Numbered from the stretch's first letter, positions 37,394-46,003 are shown. The stretch: 64,000 bases of DNA from J027 sp965215855 (GCA_965215855.1 CBDCER010000003.1:2604001-2668000); one strand, 5' to 3'. Numbers and translations are program-made. Notes: generated by a model not told the origin, from the letters alone.

Positions 37394-37417
37394 CTAGCTG
37401 CCGCTGCCACCACTCAT
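37394..37417 (-). CDS. Seven-residue peptide frame MSGGSGS with strong RBS
   Basis: Minus-strand frame encoding MSGGSGS followed by TAG. A near-ideal Shine-Dalgarno, GAAGGAG (37426-37432), lies 8 nt upstream of the ATG. A promoter-like pair is at 37484-37513 and a T-tailed hairpin at 37352-37381, so the whole would be an about 125-nt transcript. Either it encodes a micropeptide or the frame is the translated part of a regulatory RNA. Detection would need RNA or ribosome data. Confidence 0.35.
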   Translation of the reverse strand: MSGGSGS

Positions 37418-37483
37418 GGTGCTTACTCCTTCACCCAAGTAAACCTGCGAGAGAAATAAACTAAAGCACCGATGCTATAGAAC

Positions 37484-37513
37484 AGTGTAGCACAGAATTG
37501 GATAATCGTACAA
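37484..37513 (-). promoter_or_regulatory. Promoter of the micropeptide transcript, overlapping the XRE promoter
   Basis: Minus strand: TTGTAC (37508-37513), 18-nt spacer, TACACT (37484-37489). The plus-strand TACAAT at 37509-37514, which would serve as -10 for the XRE gene, overlaps the -35. The XRE protein may therefore regulate both directions. Confidence 0.45.
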
Positions 37514-37525
37514 TAAAATATTTCT

Positions 37526-37876
37526 ATGACACATGGAATCGCTGAATTGGATCTAATTGAGCTTGGGCAACGTATACGCCGTGCACGCGAGAATCTGGGT
37601 TATTCCCAGGAAGCGTTTGCTGCGATGGTTGGTAAAGACCAAACCGCTATCTCAGAATACGAGAATGGCAAACGGCGGATGTTTATCACCGATTTGCCGC
37701 TTTTTGCCGAAAAACTTCAAATGCCGATGGCTTATTTCTTCGAGGGTGAAGGCCGGGAAGATGATCTGGATAGGGCGCTGCTGGACGAGTTTCACCAGTT
37801 GCCCCATGATATGAAATCATACGTCATCCAGATTGTGCGCTTACTCACCCAGGCTGCCGATACACTGCTGAAATAG
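37526..37876 (+). CDS. XRE-family transcriptional regulator
   Basis: 116 aa. The N-terminal HTH-3 domain (about residues 10-65) reads LGQRIRRARENLGYSQEAFA then AMVGKDQTAISEYENGKRRM, the Cro/C1 fold. The C-terminus is helical (LPHDMKSYVIQIVRLLTQAA) and probably dimerises. There is no ribosome binding site and the likely -10 TACAAT lies 11 nt upstream, so the mRNA may be leaderless. It would govern itself, the divergent tiny transcript and perhaps the recombinase genes. Confidence 0.75.
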   Translation: MTHGIAELDLIELGQRIRRARENLGYSQEAFAAMVGKDQTAISEYENGKRRMFITDLPLFAEKLQMPMAYFFEGEGREDDLDRALLDEFHQLPHDMKSYVIQIVRLLTQAADTLLK

Positions 37877-37928
37877 GGATGAATTTGCTGATTGACTCTT
37901 GTATCCGTCTTTAGTAGATTCCGAGTCA

Positions 37929-38243
37929 ATGAAAGAAAGATTACAATACCGCTGGTATCATTGGCGAAACACCTGGCTACAGTACCAATCCACGTTAGTG
38001 TGGCTACATCGGAAAAGTGAACTTGAACGCCTGGTTGCATGGGCAAGACGCAAACGATTGGGCGTTTTGCGTTTCTACAAGAAGCAACTACTTGAAGCAG
38101 AGTCAACGATTGCAACCAAAGCAATACGATTTCCTGGCGTTATGAAATGGGCGCGGTTTGCGTTCTGGATTAATCGGTTGATTTCAGTCGAACCCCAATA
38201 TTACCCAAAAGGCTACGCCTCAAAATATAGAGTGAAACCATAA
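37929..38243 (+). CDS. Hypothetical basic protein, about 104 aa
   Basis: Small protein rich in Trp, Tyr, Arg and Lys (MKERLQYRWYHWRNTWLQYQ; LERLVAWARRKRLGVLRFYK). It looks helical and nucleic-acid-binding in composition, but has no recognised domain. The ATG at 37929 is used because the longer frame begins with residues of unlikely composition. It follows the XRE gene by about 50 bp on the same strand. Confidence 0.4.
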   Translation: MKERLQYRWYHWRNTWLQYQSTLVWLHRKSELERLVAWARRKRLGVLRFYKKQLLEAESTIATKAIRFPGVMKWARFAFWINRLISVEPQYYPKGYASKYRVKP

Positions 38244-38251
38244 TTCATTTG

Positions 38252-38280
38252 TTGAAAATATAGAAAAGAGGGGTTATACT
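38252..38280 (+). promoter_or_regulatory. Strong sigma70-type promoter for the recombinase genes
   Basis: TTGAAA (38252-38257), 17-nt spacer, TATACT (38275-38280), about 80 nt before the small gene at 38362. The leader holds a GGTG/CACC hairpin. It would drive the small gene and the serine recombinase. Confidence 0.6.
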
Positions 38281-38361
38281 GTACACAACAACATACAAAA
38301 TGCCCCCAGAAGGTGCTTGCAACACCAACTGAGGGCTAACCAACCACGCTGAGAACGCAGC

Positions 38362-38673
38362 ATGGTGGCTAGGCCATATATTAATTTAGGCATTCATAGC
38401 CGTCAATTGCTGTATCAGCAACTGGCGGCTTCTTTGTTACGGTCGTCGTCACGAAAGGATATCGTGAATGTTATTCATGTACCACCAAAATCCAAAGCGA
38501 TAGACAAGCTGGCACGCCAAACCTGCAAGGAACTCGCCAAACAGAAAAACCCGGTCTATCGCTCACTTGAAGTCGTTGAGGGATTTGCGGAGTTTCTCAA
38601 TATCGTGGCCGAAATGAAAGCCCAGCAATTGAACCATAGAGAAAGATTAAAGGAGCAGCATGGTGGCCCGTAA
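38362..38673 (+). CDS. Small protein ahead of the recombinase
   Basis: 103 aa, mostly helical and basic (RQLLYQQLAASLLRSSSRKD; KSKAIDKLARQTCKELAKQK; MKAQQLNHRERLKEQ). Its end overlaps the recombinase start by 14 nt, so the two are translationally coupled. Small proteins beside large serine recombinases can be recombination directionality factors, but no sequence resemblance supports that here. Confidence 0.45.
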   Translation: MVARPYINLGIHSRQLLYQQLAASLLRSSSRKDIVNVIHVPPKSKAIDKLARQTCKELAKQKNPVYRSLEVVEGFAEFLNIVAEMKAQQLNHRERLKEQHGGP

Positions 38674-40438
38674 GCAAAAGCAAAACACGGCACCTGAACG
38701 CCGAGTAGCCTTGTGTTACATTCGCCAAAGCTACACCCGCGATGAAGAAGACACCAGTAGTCCAGAGCGTCAGAGAGCCAATATTGAGCGTATCGTTGAG
38801 CGCAATGACTGGATCGCCGAATGGTATGAAGATGTTGGCGGGCATAAGTCGGGGCGCTTTGAAGACAATCGTCCAGGTTGGCTCAATCTGAAAGAGCGGT
38901 TGGGTGATGACGATGTGGTTGCTCTGATAGCCAATGACTTATCGCGGCTTCATCGCAATGTCGCCAGCGTCAGCAGTCTGATTGAAACCCTCGAAGAGTA
39001 CAATGTAGCTCTGCTTCTGGCCGCCGCTGATATTTCGATTGATACCTCAACGCTCATGGGGCAGATGTTTGCTCAGTTCAGCGGCTTGATGGACGCCTAC
39101 TACGCTAAAGATATATCGGCCAAAGCCAAAGACAGCATTGCTCATCGCAAACGCCAGGGGAAGGTGGTGGGTATTCCACCCTTCGGAACCACCCGCAGTG
39201 ACGAGGGTTATTTGATACCAACTCCCGAGGGTGCGTGGTTGCTTCCGGATGGGTTGTTTGCAAAGGGAAAACCTGATGAACCCCCTGTCGAGGGTGCGAT
39301 ATGGCGAAGCTACTACGACTGTGCCACCTATATCCTGGAGATTTACGGCGAGGGCAATATTGGTCTGGAAAAAATCGCCTACCGGTTGAGTAACGAGGGT
39401 TGGCCGTTTCGAGATCGCTGGGGTAACCCACGTCCGGTAGCCCGCGCCGATATTCGCCGTGTTGTTGGGAATTGGCCGGAGTATGGGGGTATGGTGATTG
39501 ATAAACGTGCTAAAGATCGACCCGGTTATGAAAGTATCGACCTTGAGATTATTCTGTTTGTTGAAGACCGTGCCGTTATGCCCATCGAATTGCTCCGCAA
39601 AGTTGCTTTCATCCGCCAGAAGCGGACAGTCCGCCCCAAGGATCAAGGTGTTAAACGCAAATCCTATGCCTATCCCTTGAGTGTCATTACCCGTTGTGTC
39701 TATTGTGAGCAGCTTGCTGAACGCCAAGAAAACCCGAAACTCAGGTCAAGTCTGCGAGGTCGCCAGGATGATAGTGGTGTACGGCGCTATAAGCACAAGC
39801 CTGGCATTAAATGTGGTTGCCGGAATCGTTCTGTGCCATGTGACGTCGTAGAAGAAGATTTCATCCGCCTGGTACGCCAGATGACCATTGATCCAGGTAT
39901 GGTCGATATGATGACGGAGTTTGCTATTCAGGCGGATAAGATGCGAGGCGTTTATGACGAAGAAGACCTGGAGACCAAGAAACAGGAAACCATTGCCTTG
40001 TGTAGACGCAAGATTAACGCAGCAGTCGTGTTGTTTGATGAAGGGCGGATTGATTACGAAGGCTACCGGGCGCGCATTGAGAAGCACGAGCGTGAGATTG
40101 TCTATTGGGAATCGCGCACGACAGAAACCGAGAAGGTAGCATTTGAGCTTGCCAAGTGTGTTGAAGCAGTCAATGAAATCGACCAGCTCTGGGATACAGC
40201 CGAACCTGAGACTAAACGGAAGTTGGCCCGAAACTTGTTTGAGTATCTGATTTATGACCTGGACACGCGCCGGATTGTAGGATGGGAGTTGAAACCCTGG
40301 GCGCAGCGGTTCGTAACATTGCGAACGGCGCTTTATGATGACGTTCTTGAGGTTATCGGGAATCAAAAACCCCTTACTCTTCAAGAGCAGGGGAATCATA
40401 TGCCCCCAAGGAGATTCGAACTCCTGTTTCAGCCTTGA
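38660..40438 (+). CDS. Large serine recombinase (site-specific integrase)
   Basis: 592 aa, typical for large serine integrases. The N-terminal catalytic domain has ALCYIRQSYTRDEEDTSSPE, with Ser in the R-x-S motif, then VVALIANDLSRLHRN and the helix LMGQMFAQFSGLMDAYYAKD. The recombinase domain spans about residues 160-290. A zinc ribbon follows (RCVYCEQLAERQ ... CGCRNRSVPC). A coiled-coil follows at about 440-520. The last 12 residues (MPPRRFELLFQP) are encoded by the antisense of the tRNA-Glu gene. The enzyme would catalyse attP x attB integration at this tRNA. It is coupled to a small upstream gene. Confidence 0.85.
   Translation: MVARKQKQNTAPERRVALCYIRQSYTRDEEDTSSPERQRANIERIVERNDWIAEWYEDVGGHKSGRFEDNRPGWLNLKERLGDDDVVALIANDLSRLHRNVASVSSLIETLEEYNVALLLAAADISIDTSTLMGQMFAQFSGLMDAYYAKDISAKAKDSIAHRKRQGKVVGIPPFGTTRSDEGYLIPTPEGAWLLPDGLFAKGKPDEPPVEGAIWRSYYDCATYILEIYGEGNIGLEKIAYRLSNEGWPFRDRWGNPRPVARADIRRVVGNWPEYGGMVIDKRAKDRPGYESIDLEIILFVEDRAVMPIELLRKVAFIRQKRTVRPKDQGVKRKSYAYPLSVITRCVYCEQLAERQENPKLRSSLRGRQDDSGVRRYKHKPGIKCGCRNRSVPCDVVEEDFIRLVRQMTIDPGMVDMMTEFAIQADKMRGVYDEEDLETKKQETIALCRRKINAAVVLFDEGRIDYEGYRARIEKHEREIVYWESRTTETEKVAFELAKCVEAVNEIDQLWDTAEPETKRKLARNLFEYLIYDLDTRRIVGWELKPWAQRFVTLRTALYDDVLEVIGNQKPLTLQEQGNHMPPRRFELLFQP
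40401..40413 (+). repeat. Candidate attR core (tRNA-Glu 3' end)
   Basis: TGCCCCCAAGGAG, identical to 16891-16903. It is made of the last 13 nt of the tRNA-Glu and lies within the recombinase coding sequence, so the att site is part of both genes. Confidence 0.55.
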
Positions 40439-40473
40439 AAGGGCCGCGTCCTAGTCCACTAGACGATGGGGGC
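40401..40473 (-). tRNA. tRNA-Glu (anticodon TTC)
   Basis: Complete 73-nt cloverleaf on the minus strand. The acceptor stem GCCCCCA/TGGGGGC pairs over 7 bp with A as discriminator. The anticodon stem CGGCC/GGCTG encloses CTTTCAA, giving anticodon TTC. The T-arm is AGGAG TTCGAAT CTCCT. CCA is not encoded. It overlaps the 3' end of the recombinase gene by 38 nt. A good promoter lies upstream (40486-40514). Confidence 0.95.
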
Positions 40474-40485
40474 AAGATTAATTGC

Positions 40486-40514
40486 ATTCTACATCTTCCC
40501 GAAACAGGGGTCAA
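40486..40514 (-). promoter_or_regulatory. Promoter of tRNA-Glu
   Basis: Minus strand: TTGACC (40509-40514), 17-nt spacer, TAGAAT (40486-40491), 12 nt before the first base of the tRNA. Confidence 0.65.
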
Positions 40515-40586
40515 GACAAACTTTGAGTGTATTCCAGATTGGGGGCAGAGGGAGTAAGCTGTGAGAACTCACGAAAGGAGAAAACA

Positions 40587-40859
40587 ATGGGTCTCACAGA
40601 TGAAGAATTGTTGGCAGGACTGAAAGCAAGAGCAGATGCGGAGATAGAACGGCTGATAGCAGAAAAAAGGTCGGCTAATGAAATCAGCTTGGATGAGATC
40701 GAGGCACTGGCCCATCAGGTCGGTGAAGGGATCAAAGGGAAGATAACAGCAGGATTAGTGACGCAAGCGAGTGAGCAAGCCAAGCCGGAAGCAGGCGTGA
40801 AGTGCGAGGGCTGTAGCGGCAAGCTGCGTTGCAAGGGCAAGAAACCCAAGTATTATTAA
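40587..40859 (+). pseudogene. ISKra4-type transposase N-terminal fragment
   Basis: About 90 codons with AGGAG 6 nt before the ATG. The N-terminal helix LTDEELLAGLKARADAEIER and a zinc-finger pair (VKCEGCSGKLRCKGKK) fit the N-terminus of ISKra4-family transposases. The frame stops right where an IS630 copy begins, so the rest of the gene was separated by that insertion. The distal part is not visible in this window. Confidence 0.4.
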
Positions 40860-40983
40860 GACGACTAGCGGTGATGTAGTCGTGTAGCGAGATTACTAAC
40901 CAATGGTGCTAGTAGATTGCCAATTGGTTTTTGCCGGATGATGTGGCATCCTTCTCGGTGAGTATAGGACGAGGAGAGAAAAG

Positions 40984-41445
40984 ATGCCAGCGAAAGTCTA
41001 TCGTGTGACGTTGAGCGACGAAGAACGTGAGGAATTGACAGCAATGGTGAAGAAAGGCAAGGGTGCAGCCCGGCGCATGACCCGTGCCCGGATATTATTG
41101 CTGGCTGATGAAAATCGAGAGGATGGGGGTTGGAAAGATGCTGATATTGCCCCAGCATTGGGTGTGCATCAGCGAACAGTGGAACGCATTCGAGAAACAT
41201 GCGTGATGAAGGGTATTGAGGCTGCCTTGAATCATAAGCGCCCGCAAAAAAAGAAGAAAAAACTCTTAGATGGAGCAGCTGAAGCCCGGTTGATACAGAT
41301 AGCATGTAGTGAGGCGCCAGATGGACATGAGCGATGGTCGATGCAAATGTTGGCTGACAAACTGATCGAATTGGAGGTGGTCGAGACCATCTCACGCGAA
41401 ACGGTGCGGCTAACGCTGAAAAAAACGAACTTAAGCCGTGGCTAA
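40984..41445 (+). CDS. IS630 transposase, first frame
   Basis: 153 aa. Two HTH modules are visible: LSDEEREELTAMVKKGKG to the turn, then DIAPALGVHQRTVERIRETC. It ends shortly after a run of seven A (41419-41425), where a -1 slip would join the second frame (NELKPWLKEQW). IS630 elements often use such frameshifting. Read together, the two frames give a normal transposase of about 380 aa. Confidence 0.75.
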   Translation: MPAKVYRVTLSDEEREELTAMVKKGKGAARRMTRARILLLADENREDGGWKDADIAPALGVHQRTVERIRETCVMKGIEAALNHKRPQKKKKKLLDGAAEARLIQIACSEAPDGHERWSMQMLADKLIELEVVETISRETVRLTLKKTNLSRG

Positions 41446-42125
41446 AAGAGCAATGGTGTATCCCTCCCAAAGAAAATGCCGCGTTTGTTTGTGCAATGGA
41501 GGATGTTCTGGAAGTTTATCATCGCCCGCACCATCCCAAACGCCCCTTTGTGTGCTTTGATGAGGGCAGTAAACAACTGACCAGGGAAACACGATTACCC
41601 TTGCCAGTACGACCAGGGGACGTCGCCAAATATGATTATGAATATGAACGCAATGGGACCAGCAACATGTTCATCTTTTTTGCACCGTTGGCGGCATGGC
41701 GACATGTCAAAGTGACGGAGCGCCGCACCATGATTGATTTTGCTCACTGTATGAAGGATTTAGTGGATATCCATTTCCCGGATGCTGAGAAGATTGTGTT
41801 GGTGATGGATAATCTCAATACCCACAAATTCGCCTCACTTTATGAGGCTTTCGAACCTGCCGAGGCTCGCCGCATCATTGAGAAATTGGAAATTCATTTC
41901 ACGCCCAAGCATGGCAGTTGGCTCAATATGGCAGAAATTGAATTGAGTGTGCTGCATCGTCAATGTACTCAGGCACGAATCCCCGACCAGGACACCCTGA
42001 AAGCAAAGATAGCTGATTGGCAACACCGCCGCAATTACCAACAGTCAACCGTTCATTGGCGCTTCACTACCGAGGATGCTCGTATCAAGTTGCACAAACT
42101 CTATCCGACAATTGACGTTTGCTAG
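41427..42125 (+). CDS. IS630 transposase, second frame (DDE domain)
   Basis: Continues the first frame after a -1 shift on the A7 run. The DDE catalytic motifs are present: FVCFDEGSK (first Asp), VLVMDNLNTHK (second Asp), and HGSWLNMAEIELSVLHRQC (Glu). An internal ATG at 41496 would make a truncated product. The element is probably intact enough for activity. Confidence 0.7.
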   Translation, partial: ELKPWLKEQWCIPPKENAAFVCAMEDVLEVYHRPHHPKRPFVCFDEGSKQLTRETRLPLPVRPGDVAKYDYEYERNGTSNMFIFFAPLAAWRHVKVTERRTMIDFAHCMKDLVDIHFPDAEKIVLVMDNLNTHKFASLYEAFEPAEARRIIEKLEIHFTPKHGSWLNMAEIELSVLHRQCTQARIPDQDTLKAKIADWQHRRNYQQSTVHWRFTTEDARIKLHKLYPTIDVC

Positions 42126-42134
42126 ACTACTAGT

Positions 42135-42465
42135 TCACATTGAAAAATCAGCGATGCTCATCTTCATAGGATCAGCATCAGGATGTAAGTCATGATAAAG
42201 GTCGAGCAAGATATTGAACATGGCCGCCACATAGGCCAATCGGGCCGTGATATAGTCGGCAACACGATGGCGCAGCCGTTTCAAGTCGCAGACAATGGTG
42301 ACCATCGACAAAGCGGTTTCTACAAACATACGCTCGTTCCAGGTGCCTTTCTTGCAGAGTTTGAGGTTGTCGGGAACACCGTCTGGACTGCGGAAGCCGA
42401 AGTCAGCAAAGACGAGACTGGTCTCAGCCACGGCTTCAGCGACGGGATGAAAATGCTTGTCATGA
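42135..42465 (-). pseudogene. DDE transposase C-terminal fragment
   Basis: About 105 codons reading FADFGFRSPDG, then KKGTWNERMFVETALSMVTI and DLKRLRHRVADYITARLAYV, like the C-terminal tail of an IS982/IS4-IS5-type transposase. It ends abruptly where IS66 sequence begins at about 42471. The N-terminal catalytic part is missing. Confidence 0.5.
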
Positions 42466-42470
42466 GGTAT

Positions 42471-43824
42471 CTATTCACGTTGGACAGCAAAAACGGGAAA
42501 TTGAGACGGGTTTAATGCAGAACGCAAGGTCTGGAGAATGTCCAAGCCCTGGCGACGGGCGGTTTCAAAAATAGAGGCGGCATTGGCATAGACCGTTGCC
42601 CCCCAAGTAGTACGAAATCCCCCGGTGACCTTGCGATAAATCACCGAATTACGAAGGGCTTGCTCGGACGCATTGTTGGTGGGAGGGACATTATGGCGGT
42701 AAAAAAGATAAACAGACTCTTACGGTGTTTCAGAAACGTCGGCGTAATCGTTGGCTATCAGGCGTTTTAGGCGTGATGGACAGCAGATAATTGCAGGTTT
42801 GCTCAATGGCTTGGGCTTGCCGAGCATAGGCCAGGGATGGCATATTGTCACGTTGTTGGCCCAAACGCATGGCGCGATAGAGAAGCACCTGGAAATGATA
42901 GGCCCAGGCACAGCGGTCATTATCAATTGACCATTGCAGATCACGAACTTGGTGCGCTAGGCAGATTTGCAGTTCCGAGGCAGGATGTTTGAGTTGGGCG
43001 GACGCCAGATCACTAACCCAGGTAACCGGACAACCATCAGCCATGACGCTGTGCAACACCTCAGCATTGTGGCGTGGCGCAATATGAAAGTAAACATGTT
43101 GGGGCGTTTGGAAAACCCATTGCCAATGATTTTGTCCAGTGACCCGGACGCCAGTCTCATCAGAACCAATCACGGGGCTGGCCCGGACTGCATCGCGGAT
43201 GGCAGTGGCCGCTTCTTGCAGGGCAGAATACCCGCGCCGCACAGCATTGACCAAAGCCCCCACGCTGATTTCTACCCCCAATACATCACGGGCAATGCGC
43301 TGTACTCGTTGGTAACTCAAGGGATGCGCCAAGTGTAGATAGTGAACCAATGTCTCCAGGTTGGGGCCAAATACGCGCTGTGGCTCGTACCCTGTTGGAT
43401 ACGCGGCTATTTGCTCGTGCTGGCAACTTGGGCAGTGAACACCATAGCGTTGTGCTTCGATTACCATCGGACGGATGGGTTGGATTTCCACGATTTGACT
43501 GCTGCCCACCTGATAGTGCCGCGCCCTTGCCAGATCCTCACCACACTGCTCACAACTTTCCACCCGGCACGCCACGATCATATCCGGCTCTGAACGTTCC
43601 CTGCTTTTTCCCTCATGCCCAGCTTTGGGGCCGCGTTTCGTCCCTCGTCGTCGTCGCCGGTCTCCTTTGCGACTTTGGCCGGATGGTGTTGACGAATTAC
43701 GCGGTGTCTTGCGGGGACGTTTCTTTTGCCCTTCAAGTGCTACTATTCGTGTTTCCAGGCTCAAGATGACTTCTATCAATTCATCCTTGCTCAATTGCTG
43801 GAGTTGTTCTCGTCGTGTCTTCAT
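42471..43824 (-). pseudogene. IS66-family transposase, frameshifted
   Basis: The first 364 codons (43824-42730) are an IS66 transposase: an N-terminal coiled coil (LSKDELIEVILSLETRIVAL), the zinc finger CRVESCEQCGEDL, and SDETGVRVTGQNHWQWVF with catalytic Asp. The expected C-terminus (NVPPTNNASEQALRNSVIYR to TWGATVYANAAS) continues in another frame down to 42471. Two single-base shifts near 42705-42735 separate them. The open frame ends in unrelated residues (RLRRRF). No associated TnpA/TnpB genes are present. Confidence 0.7.
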
Positions 43825-44849
43825 GGCTCCAGTGTAACACTGCTTTCCCTGACGTCCATCGTCATTTTGTCGCTTGTTTTTTTCCCTGTTTTACCCTTAT
43901 TCTTCAAGGTGAATAGATACTCCAGGTACGCTACCTTCTTGATCTTGAGAGGAGTTTCCCCGCATCTTGCGACGAGTGGAGGTTGCCCATCACGGGGGAT
44001 TTCTACCCGCATATGGGCAAGTTCTCCAGGCTTGGTTGATTTGGAGTAGTACCGTCGGTAGCTGGCACGCTTACTCAGTTTGTGTTTGCTACACAACGTG
44101 ACACGTAATGACTCCATGCCAAACCAACGTATCGTACCACATGCCTTGGCGTAGTTCTGGGCCATGGCGTAGTAGTTACAGATACCACGTAGTTCAGCGC
44201 CGTAGGTCGTTACCATCTCGAAATCACTCAACCGAAGTCGGGCGTTGATAGGGAATGGTTTTCCTTTTCGGCAGTATTTTCTACGCCATTTGCTTACGAC
44301 TGACTGTGGGACACGTAATAGGATAACCCCATTTACCGCTCTTTGCTTGCGGTGAGGATTGTGCTTGGCTGGACTGAGTTTACTGCGGTTACCTGCCACC
44401 GAGATCTCATAACCGAGGAATAATGCAGGCTGTTTTTGAGCCTGCGTGATCTTTGTTTTTTCTTCGGCTAATTCCAGGCCAATCGTTGGTAGGAACATTT
44501 GAAGTTCCGCCTTGATGTCTTCTGCCTCATTCCTGGGGCCTTGAAAACCAAGCAGGAAATCATCGGCGTACCGACAGTATTTCAGGCGACGAAAGTGAGG
44601 GTCATGGGTGTCTCTACTTGGTATTTTTCGCAGTTGTTTGCGAAGCTCACGAACACTCTCTCTGTCACCGCGATGTTCGCATTGACGTATGCGCTTGTAC
44701 AACTTGCGGTATTCAGGGGTTATTGCTCGTTGTTTTCCTCGACTGTAACGAGGGATGAGCTTGTCCTCCACAAACTTGTCCAGCTCATGGAGAACAATAT
44801 TTGCAAGTAGCGGACTGATGACTATAGTTACCCCCATTGTCAAGACCAC
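43821..44849 (-). pseudogene. Group II intron reverse transcriptase, C-terminal fragment
   Basis: 342 codons. The catalytic palm motif YCRYADDFLLGF is intact. SPLLANIVLHELD (RT motif 4 region) opens the fragment. The maturase domain has SDFEMVTTYGAELRGICNYY. The fingers of the RT are missing at the N-terminus, where an IS3 element begins. At the 3' end the frame runs 4 nt into the IS66 copy, so intron domains V and VI are not visible. It cannot splice as it stands. Confidence 0.7.
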
Positions 44850-44889
44850 AGATTGGCAAAATTAAGCTCGGAAAATTGATACCAGAATC

Positions 44890-45696
44890 TCAACAAGATA
44901 GATAAACCTCGCTGGGAACCCGGTAGGCCAAACTCTGATGGGGTCGCTCATGATTATAGAAATGGAAGTAGTCGTGTAGCCCCCTTTCCAATGCCGGAAC
45001 GGTTTCATAGTGTTTCAAGTAGATGTCCTCATATTTGACGGTACGCCACAAGCGTTCAACAAAGATGTTGTCCAGGGCACGCCCGCACCCATCCATGCTG
45101 ATAGCAATATTCGCCGCCTTCAAACGCCCGGTAAACCGATCCGCTGTAAACTGAGCGCCCTGGTCGGTGTTGAATATCTCAGGCGTGTCCTGGCGGAGCG
45201 CCAATTCCAGGGCCGCCAGGCAAAAGCTGCCTTCCAGGGTGTTGGACAGTTGCCAGGCTAATACGTAGCGACTAAACCAATCAATAACAGCCACCAGGTA
45301 CATGAAGCCTTGCTGTAATGGCACATACGTGATGTCGGTACTCCAGACGTGATTAGGGTGGGTGATCGCCACATTCCGCAGCAGGTAAGGATAAATCTTG
45401 TGGCCGGGCGCCGGTTGGGTCAGCTTCCGTCTGGGAACAATGGCCTGTAAACCCATTAGTCGCATCAAGCGAGCGATACGCTTGGGATTGACCGTGTGCC
45501 CCAGTCGCCGTAGATGGGCAGTCATTTTGGGATACCCGTAGAAGGGCGTTTTCAGGTATTGTTCATCAATCAACCGCATCAATTGCAGGTTGAAGGGTGT
45601 CTCCCCCGCTGGTTTCATATAATATGTTGCGCGGTTGAGGCCTACCAGGGCGCACTGCCGCCGGATGCTGATGTCAGGATGTTGGTTATCTATCAT
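44890..45696 (-). CDS. IS3-family transposase OrfB
   Basis: 268 aa integrase-core (rve) protein. Catalytic triad visible: STDITYVPLQQG (Asp), FNTDQGAQFT (Asp) and DNIFVERLWRTVKYEDIYL (Glu). The N-terminal HTH_21 region has LKTPFYGYPKMTAHLRRLGH. It would be joined to OrfA by a frameshift at a run of nine A (45728-45736 on the complement). Appears complete. Confidence 0.8.
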   Translation of the reverse strand: MIDNQHPDISIRRQCALVGLNRATYYMKPAGETPFNLQLMRLIDEQYLKTPFYGYPKMTAHLRRLGHTVNPKRIARLMRLMGLQAIVPRRKLTQPAPGHKIYPYLLRNVAITHPNHVWSTDITYVPLQQGFMYLVAVIDWFSRYVLAWQLSNTLEGSFCLAALELALRQDTPEIFNTDQGAQFTADRFTGRLKAANIAISMDGCGRALDNIFVERLWRTVKYEDIYLKHYETVPALERGLHDYFHFYNHERPHQSLAYRVPSEVYLSC

Positions 45697-45709
45697 CGCT
45701 CGTTTGACC

Positions 45710-46003
45710 TCAACTGAACTGGGTAGCTTTTTTTTTCAGCCACTCAAGTTCCATCTTCAGTCGTCCAATCTGTTCATATAATTCCGCTTCAAGAGCTTCC
45801 GTTTCTTTTTGGCTCGGCGCTTTGTGGCCTCGTTCAAAAACGCTGGCTCCGCCATTGAGCAATTGCCTTTTCCAGTCACGCACCAGCGTTGGATGAATCT
45901 GATGTTCGCTGGCGATCTCATTGACCGTTCTTTTTTCTTTGATCGCTTCCATTGCCACCCGGAACTTGAACTGGGCGCTGTATGCTCGTCGTTTTCTACT
46001 CAT
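45710..46003 (-). CDS. IS3-family OrfA
   Basis: 97 aa. HTH of the IS3/IS911 type: RRAYSAQFKFRVAMEAIKEK then EIASEHQIHPTLVRDWKRQL. A leucine-zipper-like tail follows (ALEAELYEQIGRLKMELEWL). The A9 run just before the stop is a frameshift signal for the OrfAB fusion. Confidence 0.8.
   Translation of the reverse strand: MSRKRRAYSAQFKFRVAMEAIKEKRTVNEIASEHQIHPTLVRDWKRQLLNGGASVFERGHKAPSQKETEALEAELYEQIGRLKMELEWLKKKATQFS

Larger units (their letters stand above)
16891..40413. mobile_element. Putative tRNA-Glu-integrated element carrying a DISARM-like operon
   Basis: Proposed limits are two 13-bp direct repeats: TGCCCCCAAGGAG at 16891-16903 and again at 40401-40413. The right one is the 3' end of the tRNA-Glu gene. 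A large serine recombinase gene ends inside the right repeat region. The roughly 23.5 kb between holds a small HTH gene, a membrane protein, an RHS toxin, a DISARM-like defence operon, an XRE regulator and small unknown genes, much of it AT-richer than radA or fabD. The layout (integrase next to the tRNA, cargo inward) is normal for genomic islands. Boundaries are inferred, not tested. Confidence 0.55.
40861..42132 (+). mobile_element. IS630-family insertion sequence
   Basis: Contains both open frames of an IS630 transposase and ends near short imperfect inverted termini, each bearing CTAGC (left about 40866-40871, right about 42121-42127). It interrupts an ISKra4-like gene. IS630 elements normally insert at TA; TA is present at both edges, but the exact ends are not fixed. 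Confidence 0.6.

Noticed and set aside
36796..37413. 205-codon minus-strand frame opposite the 36724 gene
   Set aside because: It covers the terminator and the micropeptide region, and the plus-strand protein has better coding character; treated as a shadow.
38290..38310. TGCCCCCAGAAGG near the recombinase promoter as another att copy
   Set aside because: It matches the tRNA end for only about 8 bases before diverging, against 13 for 16891-16903, and sits inside the element.
43821..44849. Functional group II intron
   Set aside because: The RT lacks its N-terminal part and no domain V/VI remains next to IS66; only a fragment.
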